DNA of 64,000 bases from the NCBI GenBank assembly GCA_029213195.1, contig JARGNI010000014.1:57763-121762 (forward strand). The letters run 5' to 3'. Below the pieces are notes generated by a model that saw nothing but the letters and a program-made list of their open reading frames with translations, did not search any database and was not told the origin of the DNA. The position numbers were made by a program, and so were the translations under genes. The number at the start of each line of letters is the position of its first letter. Within the stretch, counting starts at the first letter, position 1. Of the stretch, positions 9,749 to 18,342 are shown piece after piece. Source of the DNA: Verrucomicrobiales bacterium. GTDB taxonomy: Bacteria > Verrucomicrobiota > Verrucomicrobiia > Verrucomicrobiales > DEV007.

Positions 9749-10924
9749 ATGATCTCTCGAGCCTGTTTCGCGATCACCTGTCTCATCCTATTCACCGCGG
9801 TCTCCCATGCCGAAGTGCGAAACTGGACGAACAGCGCTGGCAAAACCATCACCGCCGAAATTGTCGAGACGGAAGGCGACAAGGTCATCCTCAAGATGAA
9901 GGGCCAGAATTTTCCGGTTCCCATTGCGAGCCTTTCGAAGCCTGACCAGGATTACATCGCCGAGTGGAAGAAGCAGGCACCGACCGACACCGCACCCGCA
10001 TCCCAGGTCGAGCCGATCTGGGATGCTCCCTGGCCCAAGACCATTTCCGCCGATGTCTCCCAGGAGATCGAAATCATCAAGGAGGACGAGTCGACCAATG
10101 AGTATATCTATGCCAGCGAGCACTACGAGTTCATCTGCGATGTGAAACTCAACACCTCGGTCGTGCGACGTTTCTCCCTGCTCTTCGAAGCCACGAACCA
10201 GTTCTGTCGCGAACTGCCCCTCGGCATGGTCAAGCCTTTCCGCGAGGAGCGACATAAGATTCATCTCTTTGAAACTCGGGCCGCCTACCAGTCCGCAGGG
10301 GGACCTCCTTCCTCGGCCGGAGTCTACATCAGCAGGGGAGGTGAAGGCGATATCCTTGTCCCACTCACGAGCCTGGGGGTCAAGAAAGTGGGCAGCAACT
10401 ACAGTGTCGACTACGACGAAGAGAATACGACACTCTCCCACGAGATCACCCACCAACTGACCGATGCGCAATATTACGCTGCCGGTTCTCGAGGCTGGTT
10501 CACGGAGGGTCTCGCCGAGTATGTCGCAAACAGCGGCTATCGTTCCGGAAAATTCAACGTCAACGATCTCCGGAAACTCAAGGCGCATGTCACCGCCTAT
10601 GGGGAAGACAACCAGGGCGGCCGTGCCCTCGGAGAAGAAATCAACTCTCCCGATCTGAAGGATTTCTTCACGCAGAGTTACAGCTCGTTTGTAGGTAATG
10701 CCCAGCTCAACTACGGTCTCGGAGCACTCATCGTTTACTACTTTTTCCACATGGAAGGCGACAAGGAAGCCACGACCATCAAGGAGTTTCTGAAGGGGTT
10801 GAAAGCTGGGAAAAAAGGCGACGAGATTTTCGAACCTCTGCTCGCCGGACGAAGCTGGGACGATCTGGAGGCGGACATTACGAAGAACTGGAGATCCCGA
10901 GGGGTTCGAATCAACTTCCAGTAG
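9749..10924 (+). CDS. Exported SHD1-domain protein with DUF1570-like zinc metallopeptidase
   Basis: 391-residue protein with a Sec signal peptide (residues 1-21, ending SHA). An SHD1 domain follows at 23-74 (NWTNSAGKTITAEIVE ... LSKPDQDYIAEW). The C-terminal half carries HEITH at 231-235 and a Glu about 18 residues later in FTEGLAEYVAN. This is the ligand set of a gluzincin-type HExxH...E zinc protease and fits the DUF1570 family. It is expected to act in the periplasm or outside. The substrate is unknown. The frame runs back to 9641, but the ATG at 9749 starts the signal peptide. An exported transglutaminase at 42042 in this window has the same SHD1 module. Confidence 0.82.
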   Translation: MISRACFAITCLILFTAVSHAEVRNWTNSAGKTITAEIVETEGDKVILKMKGQNFPVPIASLSKPDQDYIAEWKKQAPTDTAPASQVEPIWDAPWPKTISADVSQEIEIIKEDESTNEYIYASEHYEFICDVKLNTSVVRRFSLLFEATNQFCRELPLGMVKPFREERHKIHLFETRAAYQSAGGPPSSAGVYISRGGEGDILVPLTSLGVKKVGSNYSVDYDEENTTLSHEITHQLTDAQYYAAGSRGWFTEGLAEYVANSGYRSGKFNVNDLRKLKAHVTAYGEDNQGGRALGEEINSPDLKDFFTQSYSSFVGNAQLNYGLGALIVYYFFHMEGDKEATTIKEFLKGLKAGKKGDEIFEPLLAGRSWDDLEADITKNWRSRGVRINFQ

Positions 10925-10989
10925 ACGACACCGACCCACAGGGTTGGCTCCATCTCCTACCCCTGTTTCTCACCTGAATTTCGTACGGA

Positions 10990-12117
10990 ATGAGTGAATC
11001 ACTTTGCCGCTGGGGAATCATCGGCACCTCTCAGATAGCCCGAAAAAACTGGCACGCCATCCGGAACAGTGGCAACGGGCAGCTGGTTGCCGTCGCGAGC
11101 CGCTCCCAGGAACGGGCGCAGCAATACGTCGACGAGAACCAGGCCCAGGTGCCCCACGACCCGGCTCCCCGCGCCTGCGGCAGCTACGAGCAAATCATCG
11201 AGGCCGACGATATCGATGCCGTCTACATTCCGCTTCCGACCGGGATTCGGAAAGACGTTGCAATCCAGGCCGCCAAGGCCGGGAAACATGTCCTCTGCGA
11301 GAAACCTTGCGGGGTCGATGCCGCGGAAGTTCGTGAAATCATCGACGCCTGCGCCGGCGCTCGGAACGGGCAGGGCGTCCAGTTCATGGACGGCGTCATG
11401 TTCATGCACAGCGATCGGCTTCCGCGACTCCGCGAAGAACTGGATCGTGGAGACGCGATCGGAAGTCTCAAGCGAATTGCGACGCAGTTCAGCTTCATGG
11501 CTCCGGAGGATTTCCTGAAGGAAAACATCCGGGTGCATTCGGATCTCGAACCCCTCGGAAGCCTGGGCGACCTCGGCTGGTATTGCATCCGGTTCATTCT
11601 CTGGGCGAAGCAATACGAGATGCCGACGCAGGTTCGAGCCCACATGATCCGAGAATCGGGTCGCCCCGACAGTCCCGATTCGGTCCCCATCAGTCTCTCC
11701 GCCGAATTGGAATTCGCCGATGGAGTCACGGGCTCGTTTTACTGCAGTTTCGAGACGGAGCACCAGCAATGGGTCAACCTGAGCGGGACGAAGGGGCACA
11801 TCACGATGAACGATTTCGTCCTGCCTTTCGACGGAGCCGAGGCCGCCTTTGAAATCGAGCAGGCCCTGTTCGAGACCGATGTCTGCCAGTTTTCCATGGA
11901 GCGGCACAGCCGACGTATTGCCGTCCGAGAGCATGGGAGCAATCATCCCACCTCGCAGGAGACCAAGCTCTTTCGGAATTTCGCCGACCTCGCTCTCGCC
12001 GGAACTCCCGACTCTCACTGGCCCACGATCACCCTTCAGACCCAGGAAGTCCTCGACGCCTGTCTCCAATCAGCGCGCTCGCAGTCAACACCGGTCCAAC
12101 CTGGATCCCGTCCATGA
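10990..12117 (+). CDS. Gfo/Idh/MocA-family oxidoreductase
   Basis: NAD(P)-dependent sugar or sugar-alcohol dehydrogenase family. The N-terminal Rossmann fold opens WGIIGTSQIARKN. The family motif EKP occurs near residues 103-105 (CEKPCGVDAAEV). The C-terminal alpha/beta domain follows (LGSLGDLGWYCIRF). The 375-residue length is usual. The stop overlaps the start of the nucleoside transporter by four bases (ATGA), so the two are translationally coupled. This hints at a substrate related to nucleoside or sugar salvage, but that is inference from position only. Confidence 0.9.
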   Translation: MSESLCRWGIIGTSQIARKNWHAIRNSGNGQLVAVASRSQERAQQYVDENQAQVPHDPAPRACGSYEQIIEADDIDAVYIPLPTGIRKDVAIQAAKAGKHVLCEKPCGVDAAEVREIIDACAGARNGQGVQFMDGVMFMHSDRLPRLREELDRGDAIGSLKRIATQFSFMAPEDFLKENIRVHSDLEPLGSLGDLGWYCIRFILWAKQYEMPTQVRAHMIRESGRPDSPDSVPISLSAELEFADGVTGSFYCSFETEHQQWVNLSGTKGHITMNDFVLPFDGAEAAFEIEQALFETDVCQFSMERHSRRIAVREHGSNHPTSQETKLFRNFADLALAGTPDSHWPTITLQTQEVLDACLQSARSQSTPVQPGSRP

Positions 12118-13418
12118 TCGAAGGGATCCTGCGTGGCCTCCTCGGGGTAATCCTTCTCCTCGGTCTTTGCTATGGCCTGAGCAATGCCCGCAAAAAGATC
12201 AACTGGCTCCTCGTCGGAAGCGGAGTCGGTCTCCAGGTCGCGCTTGCCTTCCTCATCCTCGTGACTCCTTTCGGGGTGATCGTCGAATGGATCTCCGGAC
12301 TGTTTGTGAAACTCCTCAGTTTCAGCGATGCCGGAGCCGAGTTCATGTTTGGAGAGCTGATCGATGCGAGTCGCTACGGCTTCGCCTTCAAGGTGCTTCC
12401 CACCATCCTCTTCGTCGCCGGCCTCACCTCGCTGCTCTACTATCTCGGGATCCTCCAGCGCATCGTCTTTGCCTTTGCGTGGGTCATGACCCGCCTCATG
12501 AAACTCTCGGGAGCCGAGAGCCTCGCCACTGCCGCCAACGTCTTCGTAGGGCAAACGGAAGCGCCTCTCGTGGTGCGTCCCTACGTCGGGAAGATGACCA
12601 CGTCGGAACTTATGGCGCTGATGACAGGCGGAATGGCAACCATCGCCGGGAGTGTCTTTGGACTCTACGTAGTGACCCTGGGGGGAGACAATATCGAATC
12701 CCAGACCGCGATCGCCCGTCAACTTCTCACCGCTTCGATGATGAATGCTCCGGCGGCCCTGCTTATCGCCAAGATGCTCGTTCCAGAACGCGAAGAGGTG
12801 AACGAAGAACTCTTTGTCCCGAAAGAGAAAGCCGGAAGGAACGCACTCGATGCCCTCGCAAAAGGCACCACCGAAGGCCTCAAGCTCGCTCTCAACGTCG
12901 CCGCGATGCTGATCGTCTTCGTTGCCGTGATCGCTCTTGCGAACGCCATCCTCGGATGGTTCGGCGGACTGGGAGCCAGCGAAGAAAACGCCGGATGGCT
13001 CGACGGTCTTGTCCAATCCGCGAGCGGGGGAACTTTCTCGGGACTCTCGCTGGAGGCCCTTCTCGGATTTCTCTTTGCGCCCCTCGCCGCCGCGATCGGA
13101 GCCGACGGAGGAGATCTCCTCCGCATGGGACAACTTCTCGGCACCCGCATGGTCGCCAATGAATTCGTCGCCTATCTCGAACTCGGCACGATGCAGGAAG
13201 CCGCTGCCCTTTCACCCAAGTCGATGTTTCTTGCCACTTTCGCTCTCTGCGGATTCGCAAACTTCAGTTCCATCGGAATCCAGATCGGTGGAATCGGAGC
13301 CCTCGCCCCGGAGAGACGAAGCGACCTTGCCGCCCTCGGTTTCCGGGCCATGATCGGCGGTACCCTCGCGAGCCTCCTCACCGCGAGCATCGCGGGGATG
13401 TTCTTTACCGGCGGCTGA
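12114..13418 (+). CDS. Concentrative nucleoside transporter (CNT / NupC family)
   Basis: 434-residue inner-membrane symporter that takes up nucleosides with a proton or sodium ion. Family signatures are visible: NVFVGQTEAPLVVRPY followed by MTGGMATIAGSVFGLYV, and later ANFSSIGIQIGGIGALAP near the C-terminus, which corresponds to the substrate-binding hairpin regions. Several hydrophobic segments span the protein. The start codon overlaps the stop of the upstream oxidoreductase. The gene is convergent with a TauE/SafE permease 13 bp downstream. Confidence 0.93.
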   Translation: MIEGILRGLLGVILLLGLCYGLSNARKKINWLLVGSGVGLQVALAFLILVTPFGVIVEWISGLFVKLLSFSDAGAEFMFGELIDASRYGFAFKVLPTILFVAGLTSLLYYLGILQRIVFAFAWVMTRLMKLSGAESLATAANVFVGQTEAPLVVRPYVGKMTTSELMALMTGGMATIAGSVFGLYVVTLGGDNIESQTAIARQLLTASMMNAPAALLIAKMLVPEREEVNEELFVPKEKAGRNALDALAKGTTEGLKLALNVAAMLIVFVAVIALANAILGWFGGLGASEENAGWLDGLVQSASGGTFSGLSLEALLGFLFAPLAAAIGADGGDLLRMGQLLGTRMVANEFVAYLELGTMQEAAALSPKSMFLATFALCGFANFSSIGIQIGGIGALAPERRSDLAALGFRAMIGGTLASLLTASIAGMFFTGG

Positions 13419-13431
13419 GCCGAAAGCACGC

Positions 13432-14157
13432 TCACCCCGAGATCACGTAGCGCAGTCCGATCAGGAAAATCAGGGCGAAGACGATGCGCTTGAGCAGATC
13501 CTTGGGGAGCCGGTCCAGGGTAAGTTTTCCCAACCAGACTCCGAGAAGGGCACCCGGAATCGAAAGCACGACCAGGAGAAGAAGGTCCGCAGTGTATTCC
13601 CCGTTCCCAACCATGAGCGCATTCCGCGTCACGCTCCCAAAGACGAAGATCGCCTGGAGAGCCGCGACCATTTCCACCTTGGTCCATTTGCGGGAAAAAA
13701 CGTAAACGACGATGGGTGGCCCTCCCACATTGAAGGCACCGGCGAGAATTCCGCCGACGAAACTGAGCGGGGCTCCCGCCCAGTCCGGAATCGACCATCG
13801 CTGGATCCGGCTCTGGAGAAACTCCCAGACTGCAATCGCCATGAGGACGATTCCCAGCAAGCGAATGACGAGTTCACCATCGATCGCACGGAGCCCGAAA
13901 TACCCGATCGGAATTCCAAGGGCGATCGCCAGCCCCAGGAGCAGGATGCTTTTCCAGCGCAGGCCAGCTCGATTGGCGTAGAGAATGAAAAGGTTGACCG
14001 AGAGACTTGCAATTGCGACATAGGCGATCGCATCGGTCACCGGGAGGACAAGCGGCAACAGCGCCATACAGACCAAAGCGAGCCCAAAGCCAGTCGCCGA
14101 TTGGAGGTAGGCGGCGAGAAAGAGAATCGCCGCCACGATGTAGGGAGTGAAATCCAT
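13432..14157 (-). CDS. TauE/SafE-family permease (full length)
   Basis: 241-residue membrane protein with about eight hydrophobic segments arranged as two half repeats. The repeats are marked by FLAAYLQSATGFG near the N-terminus and GGILAGAFNVGGPPIVVY near the middle. Members export sulfite, sulfoacetate or other organic anions; the substrate here is not evident. The M23 peptidase gene lies only 6 bp upstream on the same strand, so they are probably co-transcribed without any obvious functional tie. Confidence 0.88.
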   Translation of the reverse strand: MDFTPYIVAAILFLAAYLQSATGFGLALVCMALLPLVLPVTDAIAYVAIASLSVNLFILYANRAGLRWKSILLLGLAIALGIPIGYFGLRAIDGELVIRLLGIVLMAIAVWEFLQSRIQRWSIPDWAGAPLSFVGGILAGAFNVGGPPIVVYVFSRKWTKVEMVAALQAIFVFGSVTRNALMVGNGEYTADLLLLVVLSIPGALLGVWLGKLTLDRLPKDLLKRIVFALIFLIGLRYVISG

Positions 14158-14163
14158 TCTTGG

Positions 14164-15033
14164 TCAGGCTCCCTCGCCCTCATCCACAGGGTCCGCTGAG
14201 CTCGGTTGCGCCGGCAAATCGACGGACGGTTCCTCCCCCGATTCATCGACATCGAGCTTGAGAGCTCCCGGTTCCAGGGGCATCCCCGCTACCGCAGGCG
14301 CGAGTTCATCGTCTTCTCGCGTCCTCCATTTCCCGAGAACCAGCTCTCCGGGCAGTCGTCCCAGCTTCTCGTCGGAGTAACCGACCCCGACATCGAAGGT
14401 CGCGGAACGACGAATTTCGAAGTGAAGGTGCGCCAGGTAAACCCCATTGGCATTCCCGATCGTCCCGACCTTCTCGCCTCTCCTCACCTGCCGCCCTACC
14501 GGGACGGTCATCGTATCGAGGTGGCCGTAAAACGTCTGTACGATCTCCCCATCCGGCAGTTCGTGCAGGAGGATGACGACATTGCCCCATCCATCCGAGG
14601 GCCAGCCCGCATAGACCACCTGGCCGTCGGCGACCGCATAGACTGGATCGCCCATGTCCGAGTTCCATCCGCCGATTCCGTTGATATCGTCACCGAGGTG
14701 TCGATTCGTCAGGAAGGGCTGAGCATTGTAAGTGAGCGCTCCGTGGGCAGAACCCACCGGCTGGTCGAAGCTGACCGCTTTAGGGGCCAGCACGAGCTCC
14801 CGCGGCGAGGCCACGACAAAGGCAGGATCAAAAACCGCCTCCGGGGAGGAGGGAATGAGCCCAAAACGCGCCTGGGCCGCAGGATCCCAATCTTTCCAGG
14901 GAGAATCGACACTCTTTTTCAGAACGAGAAAGAGGACCAGCGCCACGGCCGCGACGAGAACGAAAACGGGAAGAATGAACCGATGCCACTCGGCAAGGTG
15001 GGACTTCCAATCGAAATAGAGGGGCTTTTCCAC
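14164..15033 (-). CDS. Membrane-anchored M23 (LytM) peptidase
   Basis: Zinc endopeptidase of the lysostaphin/LytM type, expected to cut peptidoglycan cross-bridges or to activate amidases from the periplasmic face. A single hydrophobic anchor (residues 14-38, FILPVFVLVAAVALVLFLVL) precedes the catalytic domain. The domain has HLGDD, the Gly-rich DPVYAVADGQVVYAG, a YGHLDT strand and the terminal HLHFE ligands. The frame runs another 218 codons upstream, but that part is antisense to truA and has no resemblance to protein families. I therefore place the start at the GTG at 15033, which gives 289 residues. It is divergent from truA and followed within 6 bp by a TauE/SafE permease. Confidence 0.82.
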   Translation of the reverse strand: MEKPLYFDWKSHLAEWHRFILPVFVLVAAVALVLFLVLKKSVDSPWKDWDPAAQARFGLIPSSPEAVFDPAFVVASPRELVLAPKAVSFDQPVGSAHGALTYNAQPFLTNRHLGDDINGIGGWNSDMGDPVYAVADGQVVYAGWPSDGWGNVVILLHELPDGEIVQTFYGHLDTMTVPVGRQVRRGEKVGTIGNANGVYLAHLHFEIRRSATFDVGVGYSDEKLGRLPGELVLGKWRTREDDELAPAVAGMPLEPGALKLDVDESGEEPSVDLPAQPSSADPVDEGEGA

Positions 15034-15102
15034 GGTGAGAGAATAGAATACAGAGTCGAGTTTTTCGCAACGCCTGACCTTGATTGAGCCGAATCTGCTC
15101 GC

Positions 15103-15915
15103 ATGGTCTCCGAGACTATGTCGGAACCCGATCCCAGCTTCCAGCGCTTTCGCCTTCTCGTCGCCTATGACGGGAGGCCCTACTGTGGTTGGCAAAGCCA
15201 GGCCGCAGGAGATACGATCCAGGATCGCCTCCTCGAGGCCCTGCGCTCCCTCTGCCCCGATGCCAAGGGCCTGGTAGGCTCGGGCCGGACCGATGCCGGG
15301 GTCTCCGCGGAGGGGCAGGTCGCTCATTTCGACGCTCCTTCTTCTTGGAAAATGAACGGAGAGAATTGGCGTGACGCGTTGAATACCAAGCTCCCCAAGT
15401 CGATCCGAATCTATGCCTGTGACGCGACCGAACCTGAGTTCCACGCTCGATTTTCCGCAAAGGAAAAGACCTACCGGTATCGCATTTTCACCGGTCAGGT
15501 CCTGCCCCCCACCCTCGTTGGGCTGGCCTGGCACCGGCGTGGCACCGCTTCTCTCGACGAGTGGAACACCCTTTTGCGACTCTTCGAGGGCGAACACGAC
15601 TTCCGAGCCTTGTCCGCAAACCGCAACGATGGATCCGACGAGGGACTCGATACGCGACGGGTCATCTTTGCCGCGAGAGCCGAACAATCAGTCCCGAACC
15701 AGGTCGATCTTCGATTCACGGGAAATGGATTTCTCTACAAAATGGTCCGTTTCCTTGTCGGAACGACCGTGTATGGTATCGAGCGTCGGCTCAGCACCTC
15801 TGAGATCGAAGCTTTTCTCTCTGGCAAAGATCCAGAAAAGAAAGCTCCGTATTGTGCTCCCGCCGACGGATTGACCTTGGAACGGGTCGACTACCCCGAT
15901 ACCAAAATCGACTGA
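15103..15915 (+). CDS. truA: tRNA pseudouridine(38-40) synthase TruA
   Basis: Converts uridines 38-40 of the tRNA anticodon arm to pseudouridine. The N-terminal signature is LVAYDGRPYCGWQSQA. The catalytic Asp is D64 in GSGRTDAGVSAEGQVAHF. The C-terminal RFTGNGFLYKMVRFLVGT is also characteristic of TruA. The length of 270 residues is normal. A second ATG at 15118 is an alternative start that would remove five residues. An AraC-family gene and tyrS follow on the same strand with short gaps. Confidence 0.96.
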   Translation: MVSETMSEPDPSFQRFRLLVAYDGRPYCGWQSQAAGDTIQDRLLEALRSLCPDAKGLVGSGRTDAGVSAEGQVAHFDAPSSWKMNGENWRDALNTKLPKSIRIYACDATEPEFHARFSAKEKTYRYRIFTGQVLPPTLVGLAWHRRGTASLDEWNTLLRLFEGEHDFRALSANRNDGSDEGLDTRRVIFAARAEQSVPNQVDLRFTGNGFLYKMVRFLVGTTVYGIERRLSTSEIEAFLSGKDPEKKAPYCAPADGLTLERVDYPDTKID

Positions 15916-15936
15916 GAGACCGCTTACCTCTTCATC

Positions 15937-16878
15937 ATGGGATTGTTCTTCAAGAAATCTTCCATCGCCGAGAATCGAATCGAAAACTCGGGCCGCTGGC
16001 CCGTGCGATTCACCCAGTTTTCGCTGATCGACGACTACGATTTTCCCGCGACCAATTTCCCGGAGATCTTCTTCGTCCTCGAAGGCAGCTTTCTCCATGT
16101 CACCGATATCGGAACCCAGGCCATTCGCCAGGGAGCCGTCCTCGTGATCCATCCAGGCTGTCATCACACCATTCAGCAACCCGAAGAGGTCATTCTCATC
16201 CGAATTCGATTCCTCCCGGAATGGTTGACCCAGGAATACGCCCTCATTGCGAATTCACCGGATGTCCTGACCCTCTTCTTCGACCAGTCCTGGTTTCGCT
16301 ATCCTCGTGACGAAAGCTTCCACGTCTTCACGACCCAGGAAGAAGGCACCAGCCGCATCCGCGCAGAGCTGAACTACCTGCGGGGACTTCTCCGGGAGAA
16401 AAGAAATCTCGAACCCATCACCCGGGTTTCCCTACTCAAGCTGATGATGCTGCTCGCCGATGAGTATCGCCGATTCTGGAGAGGGGTAGCCGAGGTCGAA
16501 ATGCTGCCCGAGGCGAAGCACGCTCTTGATCAGATCGAGAACACCATTCTCCAGGCAGCTCCCTTTTTCGCCGGAAAGATGCCACGGGGTGGCTATGAAA
16601 AGCAGACGATCGAGGAAGCCTTCGAGGCACTGACCGGAATGACCCTAGCCGAGTACGCCCAGCGTCGCCGGGTTTTTCACGCGGCCTGCAAACTCCTCAC
16701 GACGACGGAGGAGAGAAGACGGATTTCCAAGCTTGTCGGCTTTGCCTCCGTAGGGGAATTCAACAAAGAATTCGAAGCCGTTTTCGACATCAGCCCCACC
16801 GTCTATCGCGACAAGTTCGGGATGGAAGAAGGCGCGCCCCCGCCTCCTGTCGAACTGGAGTCGACAGAAGAGGCTTGA
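15937..16878 (+). CDS. AraC-family transcriptional regulator
   Basis: 313-residue regulator. The N-terminal 90 residues look like a cupin sensor (FPEIFFVLEGSFLHVTDIG ... VLVIHPGCHHTIQQP). The C-terminal part from about 205 carries two helix-turn-helix motifs in the AraC arrangement: the first in YEKQTIEEAFEALTGMTLAEY and the second in RRISKLVGFASVGEFNKEFEAVF. The conserved tail SPTVYRDKFG follows. The ligand and targets are unknown. It lies 21 bp after truA, and its stop is 47 bp before the tyrS ATG, so it may be read on the same transcript. Confidence 0.87.
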   Translation: MGLFFKKSSIAENRIENSGRWPVRFTQFSLIDDYDFPATNFPEIFFVLEGSFLHVTDIGTQAIRQGAVLVIHPGCHHTIQQPEEVILIRIRFLPEWLTQEYALIANSPDVLTLFFDQSWFRYPRDESFHVFTTQEEGTSRIRAELNYLRGLLREKRNLEPITRVSLLKLMMLLADEYRRFWRGVAEVEMLPEAKHALDQIENTILQAAPFFAGKMPRGGYEKQTIEEAFEALTGMTLAEYAQRRRVFHAACKLLTTTEERRRISKLVGFASVGEFNKEFEAVFDISPTVYRDKFGMEEGAPPPPVELESTEEA

Positions 16879-16925
16879 AGTATCGCCTGCGCGATGTTTC
16901 TTCGGACCTTTCCCTATCCCATCCC

Positions 16926-18086
16926 ATGTCACCGGAAGAACAGCTTTCTCTCCTCACCCGCGGTACCGCGCAGATCCTCAGCGAAAAGGAACTGCTCAAA
17001 AAACTGACACGCGGTGAACCTTTGCGTGCCAAGCTCGGCGTCGATCCGACCTCTCCCGATCTTCACCTCGGTCACAGCGTCGTCCTCGAGAAGCTGCGTC
17101 AGTTCCAGGAACTGGGCCACCAGGCGGTTCTCATCATCGGCGATTTTACCGCCCAGATAGGAGATCCCACGGGACGAGCCAAGACCCGCCCTCCCCTGAC
17201 TCGGGAAGAAATTCTCGAAAACGCCAAGACCTACCAGGAACAGGCCTTCTGCATCCTCGACAAGGAGAAGACCGAAATCGTCTTCAATGGGGAATGGTTC
17301 AACAGCATGTCCTTCTCCGAGGTGATCCAGTTGAATGCCCAGGTCACCATGCAGCAGATGCTGCAGCGGGAAGATTTCAAGAACCGGATCGCCAATGACC
17401 AGGAAGTCCGACTCCACGAGATCCAATACCCCATCGTGCAGGGATACGACTCGGTGAAGGTCCGAGCCGATGTCGAGCTCGGGGGCACCGATCAGCTCTT
17501 CAACATCCTCGTCGGAAGGGATCTCCAGAAATCGGCCGGAATGGAACCCCAGGTCGTAATGTGTCTCCCCATTCTCGAAGGGCTCGACGGAGTCCAGAAG
17601 ATGAGCAAGAGCCTGAACAACTACGTGGGGATCACCGAATCTCCCGGAGAGATGTTCGGAAAGATCATGAGCATCTCCGATGATCTCATGGCGCGTTATT
17701 CCATCCTTCTTCTCGGGGAGGAAATCGATGCAGCCGAGCATCCGGTCGAGGCCAAGAAGAAGCTCGCGGGAAAGATCGTCGAGAGATACCACTCCGCCGA
17801 GGCAGCCCAGCAGGCCATTTCCAACTGGAACAATCGCGGCAATCTCGAGTCCGTGGAACTTCCCAAGTTCACTCCTCCGACCGATCGCAACGATCTTCTC
17901 GGAATCGTCCAGGCAGCCTTCGCCTCTCTCGAAGAGCCCAAATCGGGATCCGATGTGCGACGCCTGATCCAGCAGGGCAGCATCCAGATCGATGGCGAAA
18001 AAGTCTCCGACCCCAAGGCCGAACCAACTCTTGAATCAGGACAGGTCCTGAAACTCAATAAAAAAAGAAGCGTTCGCATCGCCTGA
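16926..18086 (+). CDS. tyrS: Tyrosine--tRNA ligase
   Basis: Charges tRNA-Tyr. The class I HIGH motif appears as HLGH at residues 47-50 (GVDPTSPDLHLGH). KMSKS is at 225-229 followed by LNNY. Tyrosine-pocket strands include QGYDSVKVRADVELGGTDQ. A C-terminal S4 RNA-binding domain is present (SDVRRLIQQGSIQIDGEKV). The TSPDLHLGH form marks the TyrZ-like subgroup. Length is 386. The open frame begins at a TTG overlapping the stop of the upstream regulator, but the ATG at 16926 fits the family start. A perfect hairpin overlaps the stop codon. Confidence 0.96.
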   Translation: MSPEEQLSLLTRGTAQILSEKELLKKLTRGEPLRAKLGVDPTSPDLHLGHSVVLEKLRQFQELGHQAVLIIGDFTAQIGDPTGRAKTRPPLTREEILENAKTYQEQAFCILDKEKTEIVFNGEWFNSMSFSEVIQLNAQVTMQQMLQREDFKNRIANDQEVRLHEIQYPIVQGYDSVKVRADVELGGTDQLFNILVGRDLQKSAGMEPQVVMCLPILEGLDGVQKMSKSLNNYVGITESPGEMFGKIMSISDDLMARYSILLLGEEIDAAEHPVEAKKKLAGKIVERYHSAEAAQQAISNWNNRGNLESVELPKFTPPTDRNDLLGIVQAAFASLEEPKSGSDVRRLIQQGSIQIDGEKVSDPKAEPTLESGQVLKLNKKRSVRIA

Positions 18087-18111
18087 AAGCGCTTCGCTTT
18101 CCGCCTCTTTT
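18085..18111 (+). terminator. Intrinsic-type hairpin at the end of tyrS
   Basis: A perfect 7-bp stem (GAAAGCG, loop CTT, CGCTTTC) starts inside the tyrS stop codon. It is followed ten bases later by a short T-run (CGCCTCTTTT). The T-tract is short and offset, so termination may be partial. Confidence 0.55.
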
Positions 18112-18263
18112 GAGTTGCTTCGACCGCGTGCGATTTCATCCACTTGTGGAATGAGATCTGCCGTTCGCCCGGGCTTCCCCGCTCTTTCTTTCCTCTCTCG
18201 GGAAACGACAGGTTTCCCCACCAAACCAACTTCTGCCCCGTCGGCAAAGGAGGGATCGAGGCC

Positions 18264-18341
18264 ATGAATCCCCATCGAACGTGCCAGCATAGGACGGCGC
18301 CCACCCAGGCAGAAACCCGGGAAGGAGCCGGGAGATACTGA
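18264..18341 (+). CDS. Possible short leader ORF ahead of folP
   Basis: A 25-codon frame (MNPHRTCQHRTAPTQ...) begins six bases after GGATCGAGGC, with the better GGAGGG a little further upstream. It ends one base before the folP start (TGA-T-ATG). I recognise no family, and the amino acid content is not distinctive. It could simply be open sequence in a GC-rich spacer, or a leader that couples ribosomes to folP. The 255-bp gap between tyrS and folP holds nothing else I can name. Confidence 0.2.
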   Translation: MNPHRTCQHRTAPTQAETREGAGRY

Positions 18342-18342
18342 T

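Noticed and set aside
11849..13162. 437-codon plus-strand frame overlapping the nucleoside transporter
   Set aside because: It is Arg/Ser/Pro-rich shadow sequence in another frame of the oxidoreductase and transporter genes.
15034..15687. N-terminal extension of the M23 peptidase frame
   Set aside because: It is antisense to truA and lacks protein-like composition. The anchor and peptidase domain begin after the GTG at 15033.
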